A stretch of 32,471 nt of DNA from Sebaldella sp. S0638 (lineage in GTDB: Bacteria > Fusobacteriota > Fusobacteriia > Fusobacteriales > Leptotrichiaceae). Of the stretch, positions 24,698 to 32,455 are shown piece after piece (position 1 is the first letter of the stretch; each line of letters begins with the position of its first letter). The translations under genes and the position numbers were made by a program. Under the pieces are notes generated by a model. That model was not told the origin of the DNA. It made no database searches and saw nothing but the letters and a program-made list of their open reading frames with translations. The DNA is taken from the NCBI RefSeq assembly GCF_024158605.1, contig NZ_JAMZGM010000044.1, positions 1-32,471 of the forward strand. Direction: 5' to 3'.

Positions 24698-24784
24698 TAA
24701 AATACAACAGAGTATTTTATAAAAGGCAGAATAGCCGCTCATATCCCCTAAACAGGATATGGCAGTTTTATTCTGCCTTTTTTA
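24698..24784 (+). promoter_or_regulatory. Second ANTAR-type hairpin plus terminator, before the dehydrogenase
   Basis: TAAAATAC/GTATTTTA (24698-24719), perfect 8-bp stem with the same AACAGA hexaloop as the hairpin at 22441 but an otherwise different stem. It is followed by a strong terminator, AAGGCAGAATA/TATTCTGCCTT (24723-24779), enclosing CATATCC/GGATATG and ending in U. A weak GGC/GCC hairpin with loop AGAATA overlaps the terminator's 5' arm. The element begins two bases after the kinase stop. Confidence 0.7.
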
Positions 24785-24903
24785 TTTTGAAATTTAAAAA
24801 TAATGAATGTTTAAAAAACAACAAAAAAAGATTTTCTGAAGTTTTTTAAACCGTCATAAACACGGTTAAAATAAAAATATTATAAATAAAGGAGAGACTC
24901 ATT

Positions 24904-25989
24904 ATGGAAAAGAAAAAAATCGCAATTTTAGGCGGAGGAAACGGAAGTCATATGATGGCTGCCGATATGAAGGTAAAAGGACATGAAGTCCGTATGTATG
25001 AAATGCCTGAATTCAGGGAAAATGTTACGCAGTTATTTAATACACAAACAATAGAAGTTTCTGGTATAATGAAAGAAAAAATCAAGGTAGATATGGTTAC
25101 AGACGACATCAGAAAAGCAGTGGACGGGGCTGACTATATTCTCGTGGTTACACCTGCATTCGCACATAAAGGTTATGCAAATCTCCTAAAAGGCAATGTT
25201 ACTAAAGATCAGATTATCGTAGTTTTTCCCGGGGCTTTTGCCGCACTGATATTCAAAAATATCATTGGTGACGATAACTGCCCGGTTATTGCAGATGCCA
25301 ATAACCTGCCTTATGATGCAAGACTTACTTCACCATGTAAAGTAACACTTTTTGGAAGAAATAAAATAAATATAGCATTTCTTCCGGCTGAAAAAGGATC
25401 GGAACTTATTGATACATTAAGAGAAGACCTGTTCCCTTTTGAAAAAATATATACTGACGTTCTGGAATGCGGTCTGGGAATTGTCAATCCCGCATTACAT
25501 TCAGGGCCGTGTCTGTTAAACATCAGTAACATTGAGTCTCCGCATGTTAATTTTTATCTGTATGAACACGGCTTCACTCCTTCTGCTGCAAAAATAGATA
25601 TTGTTTTGGATAACGAAAGAAAAGCTGTAGGAAAACAGCTTGGTTATCATCTTACTCCAATAGAGGATTTCAGCGGGCTTGATGAAGGGTACTCATGGCA
25701 GGAATTATACAGAGCTACACATGGTGCTATTTCATTAACGCCAATTTCAGGGCCGAATGACATAAATAACCGTTACCTTACTGAAGATGCGCCTTTTGGT
25801 CTGGTTCCATGGAGCAGTCTCGGGGAAGCGGTTGGTATTCCTACTCCTACTATTGATGCAGTGATAAGTCTTTATAATATAATACACGAAACTGACTGGC
25901 GAGAAAAAGGTTCTACTGTAAAAGACCTCGGACTGGAAGGTATGGATCTGGAAAGCATAAAAAAATACGTAAAAACCGGGAAAAAATAA
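24904..25989 (+). CDS. NAD(P)-dependent opine (octopine/nopaline) dehydrogenase family enzyme
   Basis: Encodes 361 residues. The N-terminal Rossmann fold shows KKIAILGGGNGSHMMAADM, the dinucleotide loop, and ILVVTPAFAHKGYA. The C-terminal opine-dehydrogenase domain has NPALHSGPCLLNI (with the catalytic His), RATHGAISLTPISGPNDINN and TEDAPFGLVPWSSLGEAVG, hallmarks of the family. These enzymes reversibly couple an amino acid and a 2-keto acid by reductive amination. AAGGAG is eight bases before the ATG. Expression is probably gated by the hairpin/terminator at 24698-24784, so a ligand sensed by the kinase may be the opine or one of its parts (inference). Confidence 0.88.
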   Translation: MEKKKIAILGGGNGSHMMAADMKVKGHEVRMYEMPEFRENVTQLFNTQTIEVSGIMKEKIKVDMVTDDIRKAVDGADYILVVTPAFAHKGYANLLKGNVTKDQIIVVFPGAFAALIFKNIIGDDNCPVIADANNLPYDARLTSPCKVTLFGRNKINIAFLPAEKGSELIDTLREDLFPFEKIYTDVLECGLGIVNPALHSGPCLLNISNIESPHVNFYLYEHGFTPSAAKIDIVLDNERKAVGKQLGYHLTPIEDFSGLDEGYSWQELYRATHGAISLTPISGPNDINNRYLTEDAPFGLVPWSSLGEAVGIPTPTIDAVISLYNIIHETDWREKGSTVKDLGLEGMDLESIKKYVKTGKK

Positions 25990-26128
25990 ATACATAATGT
26001 TTAGATAAAGCTGCTTAATTAAGAAATTAATATAAACAATATTTAAATCAAAAATTGCATTTTATGTGCCGGCTGTGAATTACTTGACTTGCCGTATTTG
26101 GATTTTCAGCCTAAGACACAGGTTATTT

Positions 26129-26199
26129 CAGAGTCGGAAAAAATATAAATAAAAATTACTTATTTAGCAAAGTAAAATATTTATTTTTTTCCGGCTCTG
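26129..26199. repeat. Long inverted repeat in the transporter leader
   Basis: CAGAGTCGGAAAAAATA (26129-26145) pairs with the complementary segment ending CCGGCTCTG (26178-26199), with one G-U, around an inner TTACTT/AAGTAA stem. It sits 40 bp before the transporter start. There is no U-run after it, so it is not a simple terminator; it may stabilise the mRNA or bind a regulator. No AACAGA-loop hairpin is found here. Confidence 0.55.
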
Positions 26200-26241
26200 C
26201 CCTACAAAAATATTCTTTTCTCAAATACCGGAGGTATTTTA

Positions 26242-27344
26242 ATGAACGAACTGTTTCGTTGGAGTAAAGTATTCACTTTTGCCGGAGCAATTGTTGCTTA
26301 TCTGATTGATTCAGGTTTTGCATCCGGTCAGGAAGCACTGCAGTTTTTTACTGCATTCGGCCCGGCTGGGTGTTTTGGTGCTGTTATTATCACACTCATT
26401 TTATATGTCTGGTTCAGTTCGGTTATTATGGAGGACGGACGAAGACTGCAGCTTGATTCTGCAAATAAAATTTTTACTTATTACTGCGGAAAATATATTG
26501 GTAAATTTTTTGAAATTTTTACGCCAATTTTCCTCTTTCTGGTATTTTCTGTTATGATTGCCGGAGCCGGGGCTACACTTAACGATACGGACTGAACCCC
26601 CAGATAGGAAGAATTCTAATGGCTGTTATGGCTCTCGGCACTGTTATAATGGGCTTGGACGGACTGGTAAGCATTGTATCCAAAATCGGCCCTGCTATTA
26701 TTGTTTTTGCAATAATCGTAGGACTCGGGAATATTATTATGAATCCGTCAGGTCTTGCCAAAGCAGAGGAAACAATGGCTGCCGTTCAGGTTACCAAAGC
26801 TGCTTCAAACTGGCTGATTTCCGGAATAATATTTCCTGCAATGGGATGTATTATGCTGGCTCCTTTTCTGGCACAGCTTGGAAAAGAAGCCGCAAGCAAA
26901 AAAGAAGCCAGAGCCGGCGGTTTTCTCGGGGGATTTGCATTTGTTACCGCTGTTATGATAATGGCCTACGGACTTATGGCAAGTATCGGGGATCTATATA
27001 ATAAAGACGTTCCGTCACTTTTTATTGCAGATAAAATGTTTCCTGCAATAGGTGTTCTTTTCTCTTTTATTTTATTCGCCGGAATTTATACTACAGCTGT
27101 TCCTATGCTCTGGCTCAGCTGTAACAGATTAATTCCTGACGAAAAAGATAAAAGGTTCAGGATTCTTGCATTAATTTTGACTATTATAGCATTTATAGGA
27201 GGGCAGTTTTCTTTTTCTGCACTGGTAAATGCCCTTTATCCTGTTTCAGGTTATTTTGGAATTATTTTGATGCTCTGTATACTAAAAACCCAGTTAAAGA
27301 AAAAAGAAGTACCGCTCACAGAAGCCGGTATTTTATCTGAATAA
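26242..27344 (+). pseudogene. YkvI-family membrane transporter, one-base frameshift
   Basis: Would encode about 367 residues with roughly ten membrane helices, like the LeuT-fold YkvI/COG3949 transporters. The first frame (26242-26595) gives FRWSKVFTFAGAIVAYLIDS, then SGQEALQFFTAFG, and ends at TGA after AGAGATLNDTD. The next frame reads YGLNPQIGRILMAVMALG, straight on to 27344. Inserting one base at 26586/26587 (GAT-TAC-GGA) restores the whole protein, so one nucleotide is missing. It could be a real mutation or an assembly error. The gene follows the opine dehydrogenase, suggesting uptake of its substrate. AAUACCGGAGG provides the ribosome site. Confidence 0.85.
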
Positions 27345-27353
27345 AGCTTAAAA

Positions 27354-27382
27354 CCGGGATTGTATTCAGTCCCGGAATACAA
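27354..27382 (+). other. Alternative hairpins after the transporter
   Basis: CCGGGA/TCCCGG (27354-27375) and an overlapping TGTATTC/GAATACA can form, but not both at once. No U-run follows, so this is at most a weak end signal. Confidence 0.3.
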
Positions 27383-27524
27383 ATAAAACAAGATACTAAT
27401 AAAGTATTTCAGCCCTTTAAAATGAATAAGTTTATTTACAATCCATTTTTAAATTAATTAATTTAAACGCAAAAAATACAGTTTCTTTTTTAATAAAAAA
27501 CATTTAATTTTATTTAATGATATT

Positions 27525-27580
27525 TTCTAAGATTATAAAAAGAATTTTTCAAGATTATTCTAAGATTTATTTCTTATAAT
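27525..27580 (+). promoter_or_regulatory. Phased-heptamer promoter of sRNA copy 4
   Basis: TATAAT at 27575-27580; TTCTAAG at 27558; TTTCAAG at 27547, TAAAAAG at 27536 and a second exact TTCTAAG at 27525, all in 11-bp phase. Confidence 0.65.
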
Positions 27581-27584
27581 TAAC

Positions 27585-27654
27585 ACATACCAATAAAAGA
27601 ATATTTTTCTTCATAACCCCCTTTGCCGTCGGTTTCATACCGGCGGCTTTTATT
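27585..27654 (+). ncRNA. Predicted small RNA, repeat family copy 4
   Basis: ACACATACCAATAAAAGAAT leader with AAGAA/TTCTT hairpin, CATAACCCCCTTT, terminator GCCGTCGG/CCGGCGGC (27625-27647, loop TTTCATA), U-rich tail. First of four copies arrayed head-to-tail before rpsB. Confidence 0.77.
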
Positions 27655-27868
27655 TTATATTTTTAAATTAATAAGTTTATATACTATTTTCTAAATTCAT
27701 TATTTAATTTTAAAATAAAAAAAATTATAGTTTTTTATAATATGTACACTTATTATTAAACATTTTAAAAATTTTCATTTTTTTGTATTTTAACTATATC
27801 CCTCCAATCTTTTATTTTTCAGGCACTTCTCGACTATTGTCCCAAAATATATTATCTATAAAATATAA

Positions 27869-27913
27869 AACTAAGTTCTATAAAAGAATATTCTAAGCTG
27901 CTTTCATTATAAT
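27869..27913 (+). promoter_or_regulatory. Phased-heptamer promoter of sRNA copy 5
   Basis: TATAAT at 27908-27913; TTCTAAG at 27891; ATAAAAG at 27880 and AACTAAG at 27869. Confidence 0.62.
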
Positions 27914-27917
27914 TATC

Positions 27918-27987
27918 ACATACCAATAAAAGAATATTTTTCTTCATAACCCCCTTTGCCGTCGGCTTCACACCGGCGGCTTTTTAT
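27918..27987 (+). ncRNA. Predicted small RNA, repeat family copy 5
   Basis: Same parts as copy 4 (leader reads ATCACATACC instead of AACACATACC). Terminator GCCGTCGG/CCGGCGGC at 27958-27980, loop CTTCACA, then TTTTTATTT. Confidence 0.77.
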
Positions 27988-28147
27988 TTCTTCATAATAT
28001 AAAAAATAATAGATACTCGCTGATTTTACAGATATCTAAATTATACACAATGCATATCCGAATACTGAATATTCTTTTTTCCAATTTTCAAACTAATTTA
28101 TTTAGTTTTATCTGAATAACCAATAAATTTCATCATATTAAATATAA

Positions 28148-28192
28148 ATCTAAGCTTTGAAAAAGAGTCTTCTAAGCTGGTTCCATTATAAT
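28148..28192 (+). promoter_or_regulatory. Phased-heptamer promoter of sRNA copy 6
   Basis: TATAAT at 28187-28192; TTCTAAG at 28170; GAAAAAG at 28159 and ATCTAAG at 28148. Confidence 0.62.
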
Positions 28193-28196
28193 TAAC

Positions 28197-28269
28197 ACAT
28201 ACCAATAAAAAGAATATTTTTCTTCATAACCCCCTTTTACCGTCGGTTTTATAATCGGCGGTTTTTTTA
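28197..28269 (+). ncRNA. Predicted small RNA, repeat family copy 6
   Basis: Like copy 1 it has one extra A in the hairpin leader and an A-U closing pair in the terminator (ACCGTCGG with TCGGCGGT, 28239-28262), followed by seven T. Stem changes compensate each other. Confidence 0.77.
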
Positions 28270-28363
28270 TTAACTTAACTAATTTAATATTTATAAACAA
28301 ATTTCTTATCAACACCTTTTAGTAACTGTCTTTCCTGAAAAATAATTGATCTTTAAATAAATA

Positions 28364-28419
28364 TTCTAAGTCTATAAAAAGCTTTAAATAAGGATTTTCT
28401 AAGACTATTTTCTTATAAT
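28364..28419 (+). promoter_or_regulatory. Phased-heptamer promoter of sRNA copy 7
   Basis: TATAAT at 28414-28419; TTCTAAG at 28397; AAATAAG at 28386, TAAAAAG at 28375 and a second exact TTCTAAG at 28364: four heptamers in perfect 11-bp phase. Confidence 0.66.
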
Positions 28420-28423
28420 TAAC

Positions 28424-28491
28424 ACATACCAATAAAAGAATATTTTTCTTCATAACCCCCTTGCCGTCGGTTTTATACCGGCGGCTTTTTA
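28424..28491 (+). ncRNA. Predicted small RNA, repeat family copy 7
   Basis: Leader, hairpin and CATAACCCCCTT as in the other copies; terminator GCCGTCGG/CCGGCGGC (28463-28485) and U-run. It ends about 80 bp before the rpsB promoter. Confidence 0.77.
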
Positions 28492-28572
28492 TTACATCTG
28501 TTTTTATATCAATTTCAATTTTTCAGATATATGGATTTTTCTTCTGATTTGCATTTAATTTGCACTATTTCA

Positions 28573-28601
28573 TTGACAAAATCCTCTATGAATGATAAAA
28601 T
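28573..28601 (+). promoter_or_regulatory. Strong sigma-70 promoter of the rpsB operon
   Basis: TTGACA (28573-28578), exactly 17 bp, TAAAAT (28596-28601). The start would fall near 28608. Confidence 0.75.
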
Positions 28602-28607
28602 ATTTCG

Positions 28608-28714
28608 ATGATTATCACATTTTCTTGCCGGGTTTGGATAGGGTGCCTTAGCTGTAAGGTTTGTCCAGATCAGGAAAATGGATGACAAAAACCAAAAAAA
28701 TTAGGAGGAACAAA
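28608..28714 (+). promoter_or_regulatory. Structured rpsB leader, possible S2 autoregulatory site
   Basis: About 107 nt of leader. CCTTA-GCTG-TAAGG forms a tight hairpin (around 28647-28660), flanked by TGGA and TCCA that can pair outside it with an asymmetric internal loop. Ribosomal protein operons often carry such a target for their own product. I do not recognise a specific Rfam family. Confidence 0.4.
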
Positions 28715-29512
28715 ATGGCAGTAGTTTCAATGAAACAATTATTAGAAGTAGGAGCTCACTTCGGGCATCAGGCAAAGAGATGGAACCCAAAAATGAAGCC
28801 GTATATCTTTACAGAAAGAAACGGTATCCATATTCTGGATTTACACCAGACTTTAGACTCTACAGAAAAAGCTTATAACTTCATAAGAGAAGTTACATCT
28901 GAAGGCGGGAAAGTTCTTTTCGTAGGAACGAAAAAACAGGCACAGGATGCTATAAGAGATGAAGCTGTAAGAGCCGGAGGGTTTTATGTAAATAACAGAT
29001 GGCTTGGTGGGTTATTAACTAACCTTAATACTATCAAAACAAGAGTACAAAGACTAAAAGACCTTGAAGAGATGGACCAGAACGGTACACTTGACGAATC
29101 ATATACTAAAAAAGAAGCAGGACTTTTAAGAAAAGAAATGGCAAAATTATCTAAAAACTTAGGTGGAATAAAGGACATGAACAAAGTTCCCGCAGCACTT
29201 TTTGTTGTAGATATCAAAAAAGAATTTCTTGCACTTGAAGAAGCTAAAAAACTTGGTATTCCTGTAGTAGCATTAATTGATACAAACGTGGATCCGGATC
29301 TTGTTACATACAAAATCCCTGCGAATGATGATGCTATAAGATCAGTAAAATTATTCTCAGAAATAATGGCAAATGCTATAATAGAAGGAAATAACGGACA
29401 GGAAGCTGTTTCAGCAGATGCTGATGCTGCTGTATCAGGAGATATGCCTGTTAATGAAGATAAAGTAGCTGTGGAAACAATGGCTGAAAGCGTTGAAGAA
29501 GCAACTGAGTAA
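28715..29512 (+). CDS. rpsB: 30S ribosomal protein S2
   Basis: Encodes 265 residues from the ATG at 28715 ([19 protein letters not shown]), which has AGGAGG at good spacing; the frame is open further up but those residues are not S2-like. Motifs: [57 protein letters not shown] and AIRSVKLF. The C-terminus carries an acidic, Ala/Glu/Val-rich extension of about 35 residues, variable in the family. First gene of the translation operon with tsf 45 bp downstream. Confidence 0.98.
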   Translation: MAVVSMKQLLEVGAHFGHQAKRWNPKMKPYIFTERNGIHILDLHQTLDSTEKAYNFIREVTSEGGKVLFVGTKKQAQDAIRDEAVRAGGFYVNNRWLGGLLTNLNTIKTRVQRLKDLEEMDQNGTLDESYTKKEAGLLRKEMAKLSKNLGGIKDMNKVPAALFVVDIKKEFLALEEAKKLGIPVVALIDTNVDPDLVTYKIPANDDAIRSVKLFSEIMANAIIEGNNGQEAVSADADAAVSGDMPVNEDKVAVETMAESVEEATE

Positions 29513-29557
29513 TAAATATAGGAATTATAATCTTAAAGAAAACGGAGGAGTAAAAAA

Positions 29558-30442
29558 ATGGCAGTAACCCCAGCTTTAATTAAAGAACTAAGAGAAAGAA
29601 CAGGAGCAGGAATGCTTGACTGTAAAAAAGCTCTGGAAGAAAACAACGGAGATGTAGAAAAAGCAATTGACTGGCTAAGAGAAAAAGGAATTGCCAAAGC
29701 TGCTAAAAAATCTGGAAGAGTCGCAGCTGAAGGACTTGTTTTTGGTGCAGTATCTTCTGACAGAAAAAAAGGTGTTATCCTTGAGTTTAATTCCGAAACA
29801 GACTTTGTTGCTAAAAATGACGAATTCAAAAGTTTTGGAGAAAAACTTGTAGAATTATCACTAAATCATGATGTTACAAGCGAAGATGAATTAAGAGCTA
29901 TTGAAATAGAAGGTAAAACAATAGATACAGTAATTACTGAACTTATTGCAAAAATAGGTGAAAACATGAACCTTAGAAGGCTTACAGCTATAAAGACTGA
30001 CGGCTTTGCAGAGACATACATCCACCTTGGAGGAAAAATAGGAGTATTACTTGATGTAAACGGAGAAGCTACACCTGAAAATATAGAAAAAGCAAAAGGT
30101 GTTGCTATGCATATAGCCGCTATGGATCCTGGATACCTTTCACCTGATCAGGTTACTACAGATGATCTGGAAAGAGAAAAGGAAATAACTAGAAAACAGT
30201 TAGAAGAAGAAGGAAAGCCGGCTAATATAATAGAGAAAATCTTAGAAGGAAAAATGAGAAAATTCTATGAAGAAAATACTCTAATTAAGCAAAAATATGT
30301 CAGAGATGACAGCGTGTCTATAGAAGACTTTATCAAACCTTTAACTATTAACGGATTTACAAGATTCAAAGTAGGAGAAGGAATTGAAAAAGGTGAAGTT
30401 GACTTTGCAGCTGAAGTTGCGGCACAAATAGCAGGAAATTAA
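29558..30442 (+). CDS. tsf: Translation elongation factor Ts
   Basis: Encodes 294 residues, typical length. EF-Ts exchanges GDP for GTP on EF-Tu. The N-terminal UBA-like domain has [20 protein letters not shown], followed by the core [18 protein letters not shown] that displaces Mg2+ from EF-Tu, and the dimerisation region with [11 protein letters not shown] and [16 protein letters not shown] precedes the ATG. A terminator-like hairpin directly follows the stop. Confidence 0.98.
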   Translation: MAVTPALIKELRERTGAGMLDCKKALEENNGDVEKAIDWLREKGIAKAAKKSGRVAAEGLVFGAVSSDRKKGVILEFNSETDFVAKNDEFKSFGEKLVELSLNHDVTSEDELRAIEIEGKTIDTVITELIAKIGENMNLRRLTAIKTDGFAETYIHLGGKIGVLLDVNGEATPENIEKAKGVAMHIAAMDPGYLSPDQVTTDDLEREKEITRKQLEEEGKPANIIEKILEGKMRKFYEENTLIKQKYVRDDSVSIEDFIKPLTINGFTRFKVGEGIEKGEVDFAAEVAAQIAGN

Positions 30443-30443
30443 A

Positions 30444-30472
30444 AATAGGGGTAATTCTACCCTTATTTTTTT
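30444..30472 (+). terminator. Intrinsic terminator or attenuator between tsf and pyrH
   Basis: AATAGGGGTA/TACCCTTATT (30444-30467, one G-U, 4-base loop) then seven T. It would partly uncouple rpsB-tsf from pyrH-frr. Confidence 0.75.
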
Positions 30473-30491
30473 GAGATATTTAGGAGGTTTT

Positions 30492-31202
30492 ATGTTAAAA
30501 TATAAAAGGATATTATTAAAATTAAGCGGAGAGGCGCTTGCCGGTAATCAGAAATTTGGTATTTCAAGCGAAGTTCTTGATAATTTTGCAAGACAGCTGA
30601 AAGAAGTTCATGATCTTGGTGTAGAACTGGCCATTGTTATTGGCGGAGGTAATATTTTCAGAGGTATTGCTGGTCAGGAACAAGGCTTTGACAGAGCTAC
30701 AGGAGATACACTGGGTATTCTTGCCACTATTATGAATGCCATAGCACTACAGAATTCAATAGAAAAAATGGGTGTTCCTACAAGGGTACTTACTGCTGTA
30801 CAAATGCCGGAAATTGCAGAGCCGTACATCAGAAGAAGAGCAATAAGACACTTAGAAAAAGGAAGAATTATCATTCTTGCAGGAGGAACAGGAAATCCTT
30901 ATTTTACCACAGATTCAGGCGGTGCATTAAGAGCGCTTGAAATCGGTGCAGACATTCTGGCAAAAGGAACTAAAGTAAACGGTGTTTACGACAAAGATCC
31001 GCAAAAGTTTGCAGATGCTGTAAAATTTGATAATATCAGTTTTGACGAAACTTTATCTAAAGATCTCAAAGTAATGGATGCTGCTGCTTTATCACTCTGC
31101 AGGGAGAATGACCTTCCTGTTATTGTATTCAATATTCTTGAAGACGGTAATATTAAAAGAATGGTAAACGGCGAAGAAATCGGAACAATTGTAAAAAATT
31201 AA
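30492..31202 (+). CDS. pyrH: Uridylate kinase
   Basis: Encodes 236 residues from the ATG at 30492, seven codons inside the open frame, because AGGAGG lies five bases before it. Hexameric UMP kinase, making UDP from UMP. Motifs: YKRILLKLSGEAL at the start, IVIGGGNIFRG, GDTLGILATIMNAIAL, RRAIRHLEKGRIIILAGGTG, PYFTTDSGGALRALEI, and KVNGVYDKDPQK. It is followed closely by frr, the usual order. Confidence 0.98.
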   Translation: MLKYKRILLKLSGEALAGNQKFGISSEVLDNFARQLKEVHDLGVELAIVIGGGNIFRGIAGQEQGFDRATGDTLGILATIMNAIALQNSIEKMGVPTRVLTAVQMPEIAEPYIRRRAIRHLEKGRIIILAGGTGNPYFTTDSGGALRALEIGADILAKGTKVNGVYDKDPQKFADAVKFDNISFDETLSKDLKVMDAAALSLCRENDLPVIVFNILEDGNIKRMVNGEEIGTIVKN

Positions 31203-31237
31203 ATACTTTATATTAAATATGGAAGGTGAAAATTATA

Positions 31238-31795
31238 ATGGTAGACACTTTTTTAAAAGAAACTGAAACCAAGATGGAAAAAGCTGTAGAAAGTACAAAG
31301 GACAAATTTGGGAGTATAAGAGCAGGCAGAGCCAATGTTTCTATGCTGGATGGTATCCATGTAGACACATACGGAGCTCCAAGCCCTTTATCACAGGTTG
31401 GTACATTATCAGCCCCTGAAGCAAGGCTTTTGACAATTGACCCATGGGATAAATCATTAATTCCTGCTATAGAAAAAGCAATACAGCAGGCTAATCTGGG
31501 TCTGAATCCTTCAAATGACGGAAGAATAATAAGACTTTCTGTTCCTGAGTTAACTGAGGAAAGAAGAAAAGAATATGTAAAAATGGTAAGAAAAGAAGCT
31601 GAAGAAGGTAAAGTCGCTATTAGAAACATCAGAAAAGATGTAAATAACAAACTGAGAAAATCAGAAAAAGACAGCGAAATAACTGAAGATGAATTGAAAT
31701 CAGGAGAAGACAGTGTACAGAAGTTAACTGATAAATTCACAAAACTTGTTGATGAAGCTTTGGATAAAAAAGAAAAAGAACTTACTACAGTATAA
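31238..31795 (+). CDS. frr: Ribosome recycling factor
   Basis: Encodes 185 residues, exactly the family length, from the ATG at 31238 (MVDTFLKETETKMEKAVEST); an upstream GTG overlaps the AAGGTG ribosome site. RRF splits post-termination ribosomes with EF-G. Motifs: IRAGRANVSMLDGI, YGAPSPLSQVGTLSAPEAR, PWDKSLIPAIEKAI, and RRKEYVKMVRKEAEE. It closes the operon before a strong terminator. Confidence 0.98.
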   Translation: MVDTFLKETETKMEKAVESTKDKFGSIRAGRANVSMLDGIHVDTYGAPSPLSQVGTLSAPEARLLTIDPWDKSLIPAIEKAIQQANLGLNPSNDGRIIRLSVPELTEERRKEYVKMVRKEAEEGKVAIRNIRKDVNNKLRKSEKDSEITEDELKSGEDSVQKLTDKFTKLVDEALDKKEKELTTV

Positions 31796-31801
31796 ACTAT
31801 C

Positions 31802-31846
31802 ATCAAATCCCTGCTTTTTTAGCAAGTATGGGATTTGATTTTTTTA
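31802..31846 (+). terminator. Terminator of the rpsB-frr operon
   Basis: ATCAAATCCC (31802-31811) pairs with GGGATTTGAT (31830-31839); inner TGCT/AGCA; seven T follow. Confidence 0.88.
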
Positions 31847-31861
31847 TAAGGCGGAGGTAAT

Positions 31862-32341
31862 ATGGAAAATATAAATGTTGAATATGACAAATTATATTAT
31901 GGATTTTCTGCTGTTTTACTGAGCTATTATAACAAAAACGGCGAACCGTGCTGTACAGTCAGCCGTTCTGTTTTTGTTCTCGGAAATATGCTTGTACTTG
32001 GCCTGCCCAAGGCATCCAGTGCAGCTGAATTCATAAAGTTTTCCAATAGTTTTTGTGTTAATATCCCTGAAAAGAATCTGATTCGTGATTTTGAAAACAG
32101 CGGCGGCGGCAGCTTTGATGTAAACAGATTTTATTCGCAGAATTTTTTATACACAAAATCTGACACTATAAATGCCCCGCTTATGGATATATGTAAAGTT
32201 TCTGTAGAGTGTGAAGTTCTCAGTTCACATGAAGATCAGAATTATATTATTATTATCTCAAATATAAAGTCAAAAAATATCTCAAGAGATCTTCTCCATA
32301 ATGACGGATCATTTATGGGGAGAATTCTTGAGTCTTTATAA
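31862..32341 (+). CDS. Flavin-reductase-like FMN-binding split-barrel protein
   Basis: Encodes 159 residues. YYGFSAVLLSYYNKNGEPCC followed by VFVLGNMLVLGLPKASSAAE and FCVNIPEKNLIRDFE have the layout of the flavin reductase-like domain (PF01613), which binds FMN non-covalently; the usual ~180-200-residue family is slightly longer. 'INAPLMDICKVSVECEV' is the conserved second half. GGCGGAGG precedes the ATG. It begins after the frr terminator and may depend on read-through or a promoter I cannot see. The substrate is not predictable. Confidence 0.8.
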   Translation: MENINVEYDKLYYGFSAVLLSYYNKNGEPCCTVSRSVFVLGNMLVLGLPKASSAAEFIKFSNSFCVNIPEKNLIRDFENSGGGSFDVNRFYSQNFLYTKSDTINAPLMDICKVSVECEVLSSHEDQNYIIIISNIKSKNISRDLLHNDGSFMGRILESL

Positions 32342-32359
32342 ATTATTTAAAATAGAAAA

Positions 32360-32388
32360 GAGACTAACAGCTAAAAACTGATAGTCTC
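32360..32388 (+). terminator. Weak terminator-like hairpin after the flavin-reductase gene
   Basis: GAGACTA/TAGTCTC with inner CAG/CTG (32360-32388). It has no strong U-run, so termination would be inefficient. Confidence 0.4.
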
Positions 32389-32455
32389 GAATTTAATATG
32401 AGCCTGTGATAAAAAGTCTGTAAATAAAAAAATCTTTTTATGATAAACTAAAAAC

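Noticed and set aside
26558-27001. 147-residue ORF in the transporter region
   Set aside because: Third frame of the transporter, Arg/Cys-rich shadow; the hydrophobic frames on either side explain the DNA.
27525-28491. Evenly recurring repeats before rpsB as a CRISPR array
   Set aside because: Units are ~130 bp with 230-330-bp spacing and contain promoter and terminator signals; no 25-40-bp repeat/spacer pattern and no cas genes.
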